The position numbers and the translations under genes are program-made. The notes under the pieces were generated by a model. The model was given only the letters and a program-made list of their open reading frames with translations. It had not been told where the DNA came from and did not search any database. A stretch of DNA of 64,000 bases from Paenibacillus sp. XY044 (GTDB lineage Bacteria > Bacillota > Bacilli > Paenibacillales > Paenibacillaceae), in the NCBI RefSeq assembly GCF_002257645.1, contig NZ_NQMO01000012.1, forward strand, positions 101,342 through 165,341, in the 5' to 3' direction. Positions 8,867-18,774 of this stretch are shown here, in pieces. Positions within the stretch are counted from its first letter, which is position 1, and each line of letters opens with the position of its first letter.

Positions 8867-11800
8867 CTACATCCAGTCTTCCCCTTGCAGCATAATCAGT
8901 TCCTTCAGCTCGTGATCCGACATCTCGGTCAGCCACGTTTCTCCCGAACCGACGACCTGCTCGGAGAGCGACTTTTTATGCTCGATCAGCTCGTCGATCC
9001 GCTCCTCGAGCGTCCCTTGGCAGATCAGCTTGTGCACCTGTACATTTTTCTGCTGGCCGATCCGGAATACCCGGTCCGTCGCCTGATTTTCCACGGCCGG
9101 ATTCCACCACCGGTCGTAATGCAGCACATGATTGGCCCGGGTCAAATTCAGCCCGACGCCTCCCGCCTTCAACGATAGCACGAAGAAGGATGGGCCCTCG
9201 CCCTCCTGAAAGGAGATGACCATATCATCGCGATCCTGTTTGGAAACGCCGCCATGAAGAAAGAACGGCGCCTTGCCATAGCGCTCCTTCAGCCTGGACA
9301 CCAGAAGATGCCCCATTCCCACGTACTGCGTGAAGATCAGCGCCGACTCCTGGTTCTCCTGGATGTTGTCAAGCAGATCGAAGAGCCGTTCCATTTTCCC
9401 GGAAGACTCGGATTTAGCGCCCCGAGCATCTTCCCTGCCGAGCAGCAGCGGCGAATCGCAAATCTGCTTCAGCTTCGTCAGCGAGGACAGCACCAGCCCT
9501 TTCCGGGCGATGCCCGTCTGCTGTCCGATCTGGCCCATCATCTGGTCCACGACCGATTGATACATCGCTCCCTGCACTTCCGTCAGCGTGCAGTAGGATT
9601 TGATTTCCAGCTTCTCGGGCAGATCCTTGCGGATGTCCGGATCGCTCTTCAGGCGTCTCATCATAAAGGGCGATACAAGCTTATGCAGCTCCTGCAGCTT
9701 CCCGGGCGCGACCTCTCCCGTCGTGTACCGCTGCCTGAAAGAAGTGGAAGAACCGAGATAACCCGGATTGAGAAATTGGAAGATCGACCACAGCTCTCCG
9801 AGGCGGTTCTCCACCGGCGTCCCGGTCATCGCGATGCGGTGCGGCGCCGACAGCTTCATAACGCTCTGCGCCTGCTTGGTCCGGTAGTTCTTAATGTACT
9901 GGGCTTCGTCCAGCACGACGGTGGACCACAGGACCGAGGCCAAGTCCGCACCATCTCTTCCAGCCAAATGGTAGGTCGTCAGCACGACGTCGTGCTGACG
10001 CGCCTGCTCCAAAAATTCATCCCCGTGAAGACGGCGGTTGCCGTGATGGATGTACAGCGCGAGCCCAGGCGCAAAGCGCTGCATTTCCCGCTGCCAGTTG
10101 CCCAGCAGTGAGGTCGGGCACACGATCAGCACAGGAGGATTGTCCTGCTTGTGCTGATCCAGCAGGCAGGTAATCACCTGCACCGTCTTTCCGAGACCCA
10201 TGTCATCGGCCAGGCAGACGCCGAAGCCCATGTCTCTCATCGCGGCCAGCCATTGGTAGCCTCGCTCCTGATAGGGGCGGAGCACTCCGTGCAGCGAAGC
10301 GGGAACCGAGCGAACAGGTACCTTCTTCGGCCCCTCCTCCCCAAGAAGGGACTGCAGGTAGCCCATCGTCTCCAGCTCCAGCACCGGAATGCCCTTCCAC
10401 ATGCGTTCGCCGTCTTCTCCCGCGCTTAGATGCATCCAGTCGGACATATTCATTTCGCCTTCGTCATGCTTCTTGATATAACGCAGTACCTGGCGAATTT
10501 CCTTCAGATCCAGTTCGATCCATTCCCCGCGAAATTTCACATACGGCAGATTCGATTCGGCCAGCTCGGCCAGTTCCTCCCGGGTGAGGGTGTGGCCCTC
10601 AAGCGCCGCTTCCACCCGGAAGGAGACAAGCTGCTCAAGGCCGATGACCGGATGGCCCGGCGCACCTCCGCCTGCGCCTTCCGCCAGCATCTTCAGCGAT
10701 AATCCCACACGGCGGCGCCCCTTCCGGCTCCACCGGGAAGGCATCTGCACCGTGATGCCGACTTTCGTCAGCTTCGGAACCGAGAGGCGGACAAAGGCGA
10801 TCATCTCCTCCGTGGTGAGCTCGAGGCTCTCCGGAGCCGGGCCCCGAAGCGCTTCAGCCAGCTCCGGGGACAGCTTCGACGCATCGCCGAGCGCACGGAG
10901 CATCTGCTCCTGCACATTCGGAAAGACGCGGCCGCGGCGGCTAATATCCCGTTCCCGGTACGACCAGATGGCCCGGATTGGAATCCATGCCCCAAACTCA
11001 TCCTGAAACTCCGCCCAGAACGAAACACACCAGCGTTCCTCTTCTTCAGTATGGCAGGGCTCAAGCCGCAGTCCCAACTGCATCCGGCCCTGTGCTGCAG
11101 CATCCTCACTTTCCACGGCCGGGACCGAGGTCCCCCCCGTCTCGGCAACCGCCGACGCCAGCTCCTCCATCTCTTCCGTGCTTCCATTGACCGGGATGAT
11201 CCGGCTAGCAGTCAGGGCACTGTTCCACCACAGCTCCGCCACCGGGGAATATCCTCTCCGATAGTCGGAATGGTAGCGGGAAAATTTACTCTCGTTCTCA
11301 CGGATCACTTCCCTGACCTGGGCGTGGATCATGGTCCCCAGAAACGAATGCAGCAAAAACGCCCCCGCTTCCTCCTTCGTCATCGCATCCCTGCCGGATA
11401 GTGCCGGCACGCCAAGCGCGACGGGCGGCATCGCCGCCGCCAGCTGCAGGAAGCGCTCCGCGTCCTGAGGCCGGTTTAGGCTCGGCTTCCATTCCGCTGC
11501 CAGCGCCTGCTCCCCCGATCGGCGGCGAGCGCCGTTCGATGGAACCGGTGCCGTACCCGGCGCGATACAGCCGCGCAGCATCAGTTCAAGGGAAAACCGG
11601 GCCGCCTGGGCCCAGTAATCCATCTCCGCTCCAGGCTGGATCCCCGCCTGCCGGATGTATGCCTCATCCCATGCAATAAGCAAACTGAAGGCGTCGGAGG
11701 CGTTCAGGGCAAGCCCCTCCAGCGTTCTGCCCATGAGCTGTCGCCGATCCCCCCGGCGGCTCGTACGCTGGGCCGCATGTGCGGACGGATACTTGAGCTC

Positions 11801-11959
11801 GGCCAGCCTGAGCGCAGCCTGGGCAAAAGGGCGCGTCCCGTCCGACAGCGTCAGCTGCTTGACCACTTTGCTCCATGCGTCCACTCTCGGTTCGGACATC
11901 TCTCCTAAAAAACAAAAAAACACATCACCAAGCCATACGCCATAAAGCGGTTGATTCAT
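8867..11959 (-). CDS. ywqA: SNF2-family DEAD/DEAH helicase (YwqA-like)
   Basis: Swi2/Snf2-type DNA-dependent ATPase of 1030 residues. The N-terminal ~480 residues form the extension typical of bacterial SNF2 helicase-associated proteins. The ATPase core shows Walker A LADDMGLGKT (~585), DEAQYIKNY (motif II, ~680), MTGTPVENRLGELWSIF and, in the second RecA lobe, LSLKAGGVGLNLTRA, DRWWNPAVENQATDR and FRIGQ. Function is presumably remodelling of protein-DNA complexes or recombination intermediates. ATG 11959 has AGGAG six bases upstream. It is followed after about 260 bases by the SWIM gene, the usual partner. Confidence 0.93.
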   Translation of the reverse strand: MNQPLYGVWLGDVFFCFLGEMSEPRVDAWSKVVKQLTLSDGTRPFAQAALRLAELKYPSAHAAQRTSRRGDRRQLMGRTLEGLALNASDAFSLLIAWDEAYIRQAGIQPGAEMDYWAQAARFSLELMLRGCIAPGTAPVPSNGARRRSGEQALAAEWKPSLNRPQDAERFLQLAAAMPPVALGVPALSGRDAMTKEEAGAFLLHSFLGTMIHAQVREVIRENESKFSRYHSDYRRGYSPVAELWWNSALTASRIIPVNGSTEEMEELASAVAETGGTSVPAVESEDAAAQGRMQLGLRLEPCHTEEEERWCVSFWAEFQDEFGAWIPIRAIWSYRERDISRRGRVFPNVQEQMLRALGDASKLSPELAEALRGPAPESLELTTEEMIAFVRLSVPKLTKVGITVQMPSRWSRKGRRRVGLSLKMLAEGAGGGAPGHPVIGLEQLVSFRVEAALEGHTLTREELAELAESNLPYVKFRGEWIELDLKEIRQVLRYIKKHDEGEMNMSDWMHLSAGEDGERMWKGIPVLELETMGYLQSLLGEEGPKKVPVRSVPASLHGVLRPYQERGYQWLAAMRDMGFGVCLADDMGLGKTVQVITCLLDQHKQDNPPVLIVCPTSLLGNWQREMQRFAPGLALYIHHGNRRLHGDEFLEQARQHDVVLTTYHLAGRDGADLASVLWSTVVLDEAQYIKNYRTKQAQSVMKLSAPHRIAMTGTPVENRLGELWSIFQFLNPGYLGSSTSFRQRYTTGEVAPGKLQELHKLVSPFMMRRLKSDPDIRKDLPEKLEIKSYCTLTEVQGAMYQSVVDQMMGQIGQQTGIARKGLVLSSLTKLKQICDSPLLLGREDARGAKSESSGKMERLFDLLDNIQENQESALIFTQYVGMGHLLVSRLKERYGKAPFFLHGGVSKQDRDDMVISFQEGEGPSFFVLSLKAGGVGLNLTRANHVLHYDRWWNPAVENQATDRVFRIGQQKNVQVHKLICQGTLEERIDELIEHKKSLSEQVVGSGETWLTEMSDHELKELIMLQGEDWM

Positions 11960-12133
11960 GGTAGTCTCCTGTCATATCCGTAGTTACACATATACTTCCA
12001 TCTTATACGAAAACGCATGAATTTAAAAACGAGATGCTGCTCTTTTTTAGGCATTTTTCACTATTTTTTATGTTCTTTACCCACCATCCCGCGGCCTGGC
12101 ACCTCCCTAACGTGATCGTGCGAAAATCATTAA

Positions 12134-12188
12134 AAAGCCGGAAGCCGGTCCTGGGAGCTCTAAGCTCCCTGAACCGGTTCCGGCTTTA
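12134..12188 (-). terminator. Strong terminator of the sugar ABC operon
   Basis: A long imperfect stem (AAAGCCGGAA...TTCCGGCTTT) encloses an inner GGGAGCT/AGCTCCC stem. It lies about 110 bases beyond the binding-protein stop codon, with a U-run on the leftward transcript. The remainder of 11960-12297 shows no gene. Confidence 0.75.
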
Positions 12189-12297
12189 TTCCATCAGAAA
12201 TCCGATTAGCGATACTCATTCCGGGTACAAATAGCTTGCCATCCGATCAAGCCAGGACAAGGGCCATGGTGCTCAGACGCACGGAGGCCGGCAGCCG

Positions 12298-13569
12298 TTA
12301 GCGGACGCTCAGGTTGTCCCAGTTCTGCTGGAACTGCTTGAACATTTCCTGTTTCGTAATTTTGCCGCCGATATATCCCTGCATCGCCGCGGCAAATTCG
12401 GGCTGCATGCCGAACGGGAACCGGAACCAGTTCCAGGTCAGCGTTTTGCCCTCGTCGGTGTATTTCTGCACTTCCATGCCCAGCTGTCCCAGGTCTTCGT
12501 CCGTACCTTTAATAGACTTGAAGGCCGGAATGAATTTGAATTCCTTCGTAATGTACTTCTTGCCGGTATCGGAGGTCACCAGCCAGTTCAAAAACTCCTT
12601 GGCCTCCTTCTTGACCGGCGAATCTTTATAGATAACCCAGTTGTTCGGCACGCCGACGTAGAGCTTGTCCCCGAGCTGTGGATCGTCATTGATCGGCATC
12701 GGCAGGATACCCAGGTCCAGCTTCGGATTGATGCCGTCAATCTGCACCTGGGTCCAGTTCCCCTGCTGCATCATGGCTGCTTCCCCGCTGGCGAACATCG
12801 TTACCTGGGTGTTGTAGTCCGTTGTAAGCGGGCCGGGATTCCCGTACTTCAGCGTAAGGTCAAAGAGGTTCGACCACTGCTTCACGACTTCGTTGTCCGC
12901 GAATGTTTCCGTCTTGCCGTTCAAATGCTGGATAAAAGCACCTGGGTCCTTCTGGTCGGCAAAAGCCACATTGATGTTATGGTTGCCGAGTACGAAGTTC
13001 TCCTGATATCCGTTGGCAAACGGGATGATCCCCGCGGCCTTCAGCTTTTTGCACGCTTCCTCTAGCTCGCTGAGCGTGGTGGGACGCTGCATGATACCCG
13101 CTTTTTTGAACAACTCCTTGTTGTAAATAAAACCGTACCCTTCCAGGTTCATCGGCTGCCCGTACAGCTTGCCGTCCTTGGTCATCGGCTCTTTGGCGAT
13201 GTCCTTCACATCCTTGACCCAAGGCTGATCGGATAAGTCCTCCAAATATTCCTGCCACATGTCCATTTCGGCATAGCCGCCGATGTTGAAGATGTCCGGC
13301 TCTTTCGAAGCCGCAAATTTGGCCCGGAGCGAGGCGCCGTAGTCGCTGCCTCCGCCGACGGTCTGAATATCCAGCGTAATCCCCGGGTGGGATTTTTCAT
13401 ACTCCGCTTTCAGTTTATTTAGTGCTTCCGCAATTTCTACCTTGAACTGAAAAATATGAATGGTCTTGACCCCGCCGCTGCCACTTTCGCTGCCGCATCC
13501 GACCAGAAGGGCGAACGAGGCCAGCAGCACGCCAAGGCGGGCTCCAAAGGTATAGGCCTTTTTCTTCAT
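12298..13569 (-). CDS. Sugar ABC transporter substrate-binding lipoprotein
   Basis: Family 1 extracellular solute-binding protein, 423 residues. It has a lipoprotein signal (LLASFALLVGCGSES) and the typical body with an early beta strand (IHIFQFKVEIAEALNKL) and a membrane-proximal lobe (GEAAMMQQGNWTQVQIDGI). It should deliver an oligosaccharide to the two permeases encoded just upstream; no ATPase is encoded here, as usual for systems sharing an MsmK-type ATPase. ATG 13569 follows AAAGGAGG. It is the last gene of a three-gene leftward operon. The substrate cannot be inferred, because no glycosidase is linked. Confidence 0.9.
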   Translation of the reverse strand: MKKKAYTFGARLGVLLASFALLVGCGSESGSGGVKTIHIFQFKVEIAEALNKLKAEYEKSHPGITLDIQTVGGGSDYGASLRAKFAASKEPDIFNIGGYAEMDMWQEYLEDLSDQPWVKDVKDIAKEPMTKDGKLYGQPMNLEGYGFIYNKELFKKAGIMQRPTTLSELEEACKKLKAAGIIPFANGYQENFVLGNHNINVAFADQKDPGAFIQHLNGKTETFADNEVVKQWSNLFDLTLKYGNPGPLTTDYNTQVTMFASGEAAMMQQGNWTQVQIDGINPKLDLGILPMPINDDPQLGDKLYVGVPNNWVIYKDSPVKKEAKEFLNWLVTSDTGKKYITKEFKFIPAFKSIKGTDEDLGQLGMEVQKYTDEGKTLTWNWFRFPFGMQPEFAAAMQGYIGGKITKQEMFKQFQQNWDNLSVR

Positions 13570-13621
13570 GCCGCATAACCTCCTTTATGGAATGTACTTG
13601 AGCCGCCGGGACAGGCCGGGT

Positions 13622-14515
13622 TCAGCCCTTCACCGATCCCTGGGCGATGCCTTCGATGATGTACTTCTGCATGGCCAGGAAGAAGATGACGATTGGCGTA
13701 ATGCCGAGCACGAGCGCAGGCAGGGCCAGATCCCACTGCTTCGTGAACTGGCCGAAGAACGCATAGGTTGCTATCGGGATCGTCTGCCGTCCCGGGCTCT
13801 GCAGAATGAGCGACGGCATCAGGTAATCGTTCCAGATCCACAGCGCATTCAGAATGATGACGGTGACGATGATCGGCTGCATCAGCGGCAGGACGATGCG
13901 GAAGAAAATGCCGTACGTGGAGCAGCCGTCGACCCGGCCCGCCTCCTCGATCTCCCGCGGCACCGATTTGACGAAACCGTGGAACAGGAACACGGACAGC
14001 GGCGCGCCAAATCCGAGGTAGCAGATGATCAGCCCGGTTCTCGTGTCCATCAGGCCGAGCGTACTGACCACCTTGACGAGCGGAATCATGATCGATTGGA
14101 ATGGAATGACCATCGCGGCGACAAAGGCGGCGAACAGCAGCCGGTTGAACGCCGTGTCCCGGCGCACCATCCGGTACGCCGCCATCGAGCTGATGAGCGC
14201 CAGCAGCACGTTGCTGATGATTGCGATGAGCAGGGAATTGCCGAACACTTTCGGAAAAGCGGTGATTTTCCAAGCCTCCGCATAATTGTTCCACAGAAAG
14301 GCTTGCGGCCAGCCTGCGGAGTTGGTCAGAATATCGCCGAAGGACTTGACCGAATTGACGAGCAGGAAGTAGAACGGTACCAGGAAGACCAGCGCCAGCA
14401 GGATCATGAGCAGCTCAAGGATCAGCCTTCCGGCGCGGAAGCCGCGGCCTGTGCTTGTGTTGGCATTTGTTCTTCGGCTTGGCCTTGTGCTTGGGCCTGG
14501 GCTTGTGTGCATCAT
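13622..14515 (-). CDS. Sugar ABC transporter permease, MalG type
   Basis: Inner-membrane permease of 297 residues with about six transmembrane segments. The EAA loop (EIEEAGRVDGCSTYGIFF) contacts the ATPase, and the terminal VKG is typical of MalG/LplC-like proteins. The first ~28 residues are unusually rich in Ser, Thr, Pro, Asn and Arg before the first membrane helix. The start overlaps the stop codon of the upstream permease by four bases, indicating translational coupling. Together with the next permease it forms the transport channel. Confidence 0.9.
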   Translation of the reverse strand: MMHTSPGPSTRPSRRTNANTSTGRGFRAGRLILELLMILLALVFLVPFYFLLVNSVKSFGDILTNSAGWPQAFLWNNYAEAWKITAFPKVFGNSLLIAIISNVLLALISSMAAYRMVRRDTAFNRLLFAAFVAAMVIPFQSIMIPLVKVVSTLGLMDTRTGLIICYLGFGAPLSVFLFHGFVKSVPREIEEAGRVDGCSTYGIFFRIVLPLMQPIIVTVIILNALWIWNDYLMPSLILQSPGRQTIPIATYAFFGQFTKQWDLALPALVLGITPIVIFFLAMQKYIIEGIAQGSVKG

Positions 14516-15393
14516 ACTTCCACCTCCTTGCGTTTCGTGGCGCGCACCTGAAGGATCGAAATCAGGGCCACGACGATAAAGAAGATGATCGCCTTAGCCG
14601 AACCCATGCCGAAGCGGCTGATATTAAACGCCTCATTGTAAATGTTCAACGCGACGGATTCGGTTGACTTGAACGGTCCGCCCTTGGTGAGCGACAGGTT
14701 CAGGTCAAAGAGCTTGAACGACCAGGAAATGGCCAAAAACAGACAGACCGTCACGGCAGGCATGACCAGCGGAACGGTAATTTTCCGGAGGACCTGTCCT
14801 CTCGATGCACCATCGATTTGTGCGGCCTCAATAAGGCTTTTCGGTACATTGTTCAGCGAGGAAATGTATACGACCATCAAATAACCGGCATTCTGCCAGA
14901 CGAAGACGATCACGACCGCCCAGAAGGCCGTCGCCTCGGTGCCGAGCCAGGGCAGCTTGAAGAAAGAGAGCCCGGTGGTCGCGCCGACGGAAGAAAACCC
15001 TTTCACAAAGATAAACTGCCAGATAAACCCGAGCAGCAGCCCCCCGATGACGTGAGGCACAAAAAATACGGTCCGCAGCGCATTGCGCGTCAGCAGCGAC
15101 CGCGTCAGCACATAGGCCAGAATAAAACCGAGCACATTGGTTAGGATGACTCCAAGCACGGTAAATTTGACGGTAAACCAGAACGAATTCAGAAACGCCG
15201 GGTCTTCCGTGAATATGTGGATGTAGTTGCGGAAGCCGACCCAGCCCGCATGCCTCGACACCCCGTTCCAGTCGGTAAATGAATAATACAGTCCTAAAAG
15301 AAAGGGAACGACAACAATGACGAGGAAGCACAGGGCCGACGGTCCGACAAAAATGAGCTGCTGCAGCAGCTGGGACGATTTTTTCGAGTTCAT
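14512..15393 (-). CDS. Sugar ABC transporter permease, MalF type
   Basis: First gene of the operon. It encodes a 293-residue permease with six predicted membrane helices and the EAA motif (LIEAAQIDGASRGQVLRKI). The N-terminal phrase GPSALCFLVIVVVPFLLGLY is typical of UgpA/LplB-like permeases. I start it at ATG 15393, where AAGGAG lies seven bases upstream; an earlier in-frame ATG at 15426 would add eleven residues without a ribosome site. The gap to the divergent gene at 15555 must contain the operon promoter. Confidence 0.9.
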   Translation of the reverse strand: MNSKKSSQLLQQLIFVGPSALCFLVIVVVPFLLGLYYSFTDWNGVSRHAGWVGFRNYIHIFTEDPAFLNSFWFTVKFTVLGVILTNVLGFILAYVLTRSLLTRNALRTVFFVPHVIGGLLLGFIWQFIFVKGFSSVGATTGLSFFKLPWLGTEATAFWAVVIVFVWQNAGYLMVVYISSLNNVPKSLIEAAQIDGASRGQVLRKITVPLVMPAVTVCLFLAISWSFKLFDLNLSLTKGGPFKSTESVALNIYNEAFNISRFGMGSAKAIIFFIVVALISILQVRATKRKEVEV

Positions 15394-15554
15394 GCCCTCA
15401 CTCCTTACACTTTCATGGTTTTTCATTTAATTACCTGAATCGACAAGGATTGAATCTGCAACAATTTGTTCTTTTTGGGACAAATTCGGGTATATTTGTA
15501 GGGAAAAGCCGCTTTTCGGCAAGCCCGTAGATATCACTTCAGGAGGCTGGTACG

Positions 15555-16316
15555 ATGCTTAGAAGCAATCCGTATAAATGGTGGAACTGGCTCGCGTTCG
15601 TCGCCGCGATGGTCGTCAACGCGCTGGCCAATACCGCCGTGCTTGGGGGAAAAACTACAGGGGAAATATCGGACCAATACCCGACGATGATCACGCCCGA
15701 GGGGTATGCATTTTCCATTTGGTCCTTAATCTATGTACTGCTGCTTGGTTTTCTTCTCTATCAAAGCGGACGGGTCACCGAAACCCGGGATTCGGTCCGG
15801 TCCATCGGGCCGTGGTTTATGATCTCCTGCGTACTGAACATCGCGTGGCTGCTCCTGTGGCAGTACGAATATATCGAACTGTCGCTCGCCGCCATGGTGC
15901 TGCTTCTTCTCTCGCTGTTCGTCATCTACCGCCGGACGCGCCGGATCTATTATCCGACATCCGGTGAGATGTGGCTCATCAAGTTTCCCTTCAGCCTGTA
16001 TTTCGGCTGGCTCAGCGTAGCGGTCATTCTCAATATCGCGATCGTGTTGAAAAAGAACGATTGGAACGGCTTCGGACTGAGCGAGCTCGTGTGGGCCGTT
16101 ATCTTCCTGCTCGCCGGCGCGCTGATCGCGATCCTGGTCAGCTATCCTTACCGCGACAGCATTTATCCGCTGGTCTTCGTGTGGGGCTATGTCGCCATTG
16201 CCCTGAAGCAGCAGGATCTCGTAGAGCGAGCGTTCATGGCTGCGTTAATTCTGGCGGTTATCCTGCTCGTCTATGCGATCTATCTATTCTTCGCCCGAAG
16301 CCGGGACCGGGACTAA
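15555..16316 (+). CDS. TspO/MBR-like tryptophan-rich membrane protein
   Basis: Integral membrane protein of 253 residues with at least six hydrophobic segments. Aromatic-rich opening (PYKWWNWLAFVAAMVVNALA) and the phrases EGYAFSIWSLIYVLL and NIAWLLLWQYEYIELSLA match the long TspO/MBR-like family found in Bacillota (B. subtilis YtaB is of this general type). Tryptophans are frequent. Its ligand and role are unknown; canonical TspO binds porphyrins and steroids, but that should not be transferred. ATG 15555 follows AGGAGG eight bases upstream. It is divergent from the sugar ABC operon. Confidence 0.72.
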   Translation: MLRSNPYKWWNWLAFVAAMVVNALANTAVLGGKTTGEISDQYPTMITPEGYAFSIWSLIYVLLLGFLLYQSGRVTETRDSVRSIGPWFMISCVLNIAWLLLWQYEYIELSLAAMVLLLLSLFVIYRRTRRIYYPTSGEMWLIKFPFSLYFGWLSVAVILNIAIVLKKNDWNGFGLSELVWAVIFLLAGALIAILVSYPYRDSIYPLVFVWGYVAIALKQQDLVERAFMAALILAVILLVYAIYLFFARSRDRD

Positions 16317-16389
16317 AATCATTCCCACAAATGTGGAGCCTCTGCTCGGGCGTATATCAGGTACTTGCATCGGAACCCTGAAACAAACA

Positions 16390-16440
16390 AAAAGGCCGGG
16401 CTTTGCGGACGGGGCGGCGCCCCGGGCAAAGTCCGGCCTT
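16390..16440 (+). terminator. Terminator after the TspO-like gene
   Basis: AAGGCCGG-CTTTGC pairs with GCAAAG-CCGGCCTT around an inner GC-rich stem. It is downstream of the rightward gene and could also insulate the leftward ridA gene. Confidence 0.7.
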
Positions 16441-16527
16441 GCTGTATCGCAATAAAAACTTCCGCTAAGCGCGGTCTGTCTTCTATGAAGATACGTCGAT
16501 AAACGTTTTACTTATGTAGCTTCCGAT

Positions 16528-16911
16528 CTATTTGATGACAGCGGCAATCGTCTCGATTTCCACCAAGCCGTCCTTCGGCAGGCGCGCTACTTCAACGGCG
16601 CTGCGTGCAGGATATGGCTGGGCGAAGAAGGAGCCGTAAATCTCGTTTACCGCGGCAAAATCGTTCATGTCTTTCAGGAACACGGTCGTCTTAACCACTT
16701 GATCCAGGCTGCTGCCCGCCGCTTCGAGAATCGCCTTCACGTTGCTCAGAGCCAGGCGGGCCTGCTCCTGCACGCCGCTGCCGAACTCACCGGTCGCTGG
16801 ATCGAGCCCCAATTGTCCCGACGTGAAAATAAAATCGCCGACCTGAACGGCCTGGCTGTAAGGTCCGATCGCTCCTGGCGCGGACTCGGTCGAAATCACC
16901 TTTTTACTCAT
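16528..16911 (-). CDS. ridA: RidA family enamine/imine deaminase
   Basis: RidA (YjgF/YER057c) hydrolyses reactive 2-aminoacrylate-type enamines made by PLP enzymes, protecting the cytoplasm. The 127-residue protein carries the family phrases GAIGPYSQAV, FTSGQLGLDP and the C-terminal PARSAVEVARLPKDGLVEIE, which includes the active-site Arg. ATG 16911 has GAAAGG eight bases upstream; a GTG nine bases earlier overlaps that site. Likely monocistronic. Confidence 0.93.
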   Translation of the reverse strand: MSKKVISTESAPGAIGPYSQAVQVGDFIFTSGQLGLDPATGEFGSGVQEQARLALSNVKAILEAAGSSLDQVVKTTVFLKDMNDFAAVNEIYGSFFAQPYPARSAVEVARLPKDGLVEIETIAAVIK

Positions 16912-17077
16912 GGAAGTCACCCTTTCGTTCTTCGTATTATCCTTCTCATTGTAAACAGAGGCCGGTCAAGTTGCAATACGGCAGCGCGTTGCTTCAGGCG
17001 AGCGGTCGCCTCCATCGCAAGCGTATGCTTCACCTGCTCCAACTTTTGCTTCGTATGGACTACTGAAGCGGGAACGG

Positions 17078-18583
17078 CTATTCCAGACCCGGAACGGTTC
17101 CGGCTCGTCCCTGGAATGTTGTCTTCTGCTCCACACCGTCGGCGGATAGTCGTATTTCCACGGCGGCGCACTCCTCCACCCCGCTTGCCAGCGGCAAATA
17201 GAGGGAGAAGCAGCTGCCCTTCCCCACTTTGCTCTCTACCCGGATAAAGCCTCCCAGCAAATGCGCCAGATCCCGGCTAATCGAGAGCCCAAGGCCTGTC
17301 CCGCCATATCGCCGGCTGATGGAGCCGTCCGCCTGGGCGAACGCTTCAAAGATCCGCCGCTGCTGCGGCGAGGAGATACCGATGCCGGTATCTTGGACGT
17401 CGAACACGATCCAGCAGCCCGCATGCTTTCCCTCCCGATTATGCTCCGAACGGATGACGAGGCTCACCTTACCCCGATGGGTAAACTTGAAAGCATTGGA
17501 CAGCAAGTTCCTCAGAATCTGCTGTACCCTGCTCGGATCCGTGCGGAAAGTCAGCGGAAGCGAAGGATCCAGCTTGATGGTGAAGCCGATCTCTTCTTTT
17601 TGGGCGACCAGCTCAAAATGCATTTGCAGCAGCTGCGGGATTTCGCTGATATTCATCTCTTCATGAGTGATTTCCAGCCGTCCGGCCTCCACCTTGGACA
17701 AGTCCAGGATGTCGTTGATGATGCGCAGCAGTTCCTGGCCGGATTGGTGGATAATTTCGCCGTACTCGGCCATTTCCTCCTTGGTGCGGCTGTTGTCGTT
17801 TTCACTGATCAGCTCGGCAAAATTGATGATGCTGTTCAAAGGAGTCCGCAGTTCATGGGACATATTCGCCAGAAATTCCGTTTTGTAACGTGAGGACCTT
17901 GCCAGCTCCTTGGCCCTTTCCTCCAGTACGCGCTTGGCCTGATGCAGCTCTTCGGCCTGGGCCGAGAGCAGAACGTTGCTTTGTTTGAGCTGGATGGTGC
18001 GTGCCGCCTCAAGCTGAAAATCGCGGAGGATCAAGGAAAAGACCAGGCTCAGCAGGAGGCTGAGCGGCAGCGTTACCGGCATGATCGTTTCAAAATAATA
18101 ACCTGAAGGAATAACCCCGAGAAATGCAATATCGATAGCGTTCAGTACGTTCAGCACCAGAATGGCCAGAAATCCGCGGGTTACCAGTCCAAATCCCTTC
18201 CGTCTCATCCACATGTTGAGCAGAGCCGCCGCGGCGCCCAGCATGCACAGATTGAACAAACCGGCGATCGAGGCCTCGTTCACCCCAAACGTAAGACGCG
18301 CCAGTCCGATGCCGACGCCGATGATTACCAGCGTCACCGGCTCTGCGTAAGCTGCGGTCGCAATGATGAGGGGAATGAACCGGAGATCGAAAATCACATT
18401 TTCGCTAAGCTTGTATCCGAAAACCATGCTCAGCCATCCGCAAAAGATGATCAGCAGCACCGAGCAGGTATATTTCACATGTTTAGAGGCGCGGGCAAGC
18501 CCATACTTGTAAACTAGGTTGGCCAAGTAGGCAGCCGCAATGAGCAGGGCTGTGTTTCCAAGAAATATTTTGCAAAAATCCAT
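17078..18583 (-). CDS. Sensor histidine kinase with LytS-type 5TM domain
   Basis: Membrane histidine kinase of 501 residues. The first ~200 residues are hydrophobic and resemble the 5TM sensor of LytS (YGLARASKHVKYTC, SENVIFDLRFIPLIIA, GVGIGLARLTFG). A short coiled coil leads to the dimerisation helix MSHELRTPLNSIINFAEL, with the phospho-His near residue 243. The ATPase has the N box RNLLSNAFKFT, the G1 box DVQDTGIGI and the G2 box RYGGTGLGLSIS. A ~35-residue tail follows the catalytic domain. No response regulator is encoded next to it, so it is an orphan in this window. Confidence 0.9.
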   Translation of the reverse strand: MDFCKIFLGNTALLIAAAYLANLVYKYGLARASKHVKYTCSVLLIIFCGWLSMVFGYKLSENVIFDLRFIPLIIATAAYAEPVTLVIIGVGIGLARLTFGVNEASIAGLFNLCMLGAAAALLNMWMRRKGFGLVTRGFLAILVLNVLNAIDIAFLGVIPSGYYFETIMPVTLPLSLLLSLVFSLILRDFQLEAARTIQLKQSNVLLSAQAEELHQAKRVLEERAKELARSSRYKTEFLANMSHELRTPLNSIINFAELISENDNSRTKEEMAEYGEIIHQSGQELLRIINDILDLSKVEAGRLEITHEEMNISEIPQLLQMHFELVAQKEEIGFTIKLDPSLPLTFRTDPSRVQQILRNLLSNAFKFTHRGKVSLVIRSEHNREGKHAGCWIVFDVQDTGIGISSPQQRRIFEAFAQADGSISRRYGGTGLGLSISRDLAHLLGGFIRVESKVGKGSCFSLYLPLASGVEECAAVEIRLSADGVEQKTTFQGRAGTVPGLE

Positions 18584-18774
18584 GTACTCACTCCTGAAGA
18601 TGGATATTAGCCGTGCTCTCTTATCATATCATGGCAGATCGGTATATCCAGAATTCATACAAAAAACAGGACCGGGGGCACACGGGATTGCAGCAATATT
18701 CAAATCGAGTCACGCCCACCTGCCAACGCCATTAAAACGCACTTGAATTCCGTCTATTTAGCGTTTTGCGTCAA

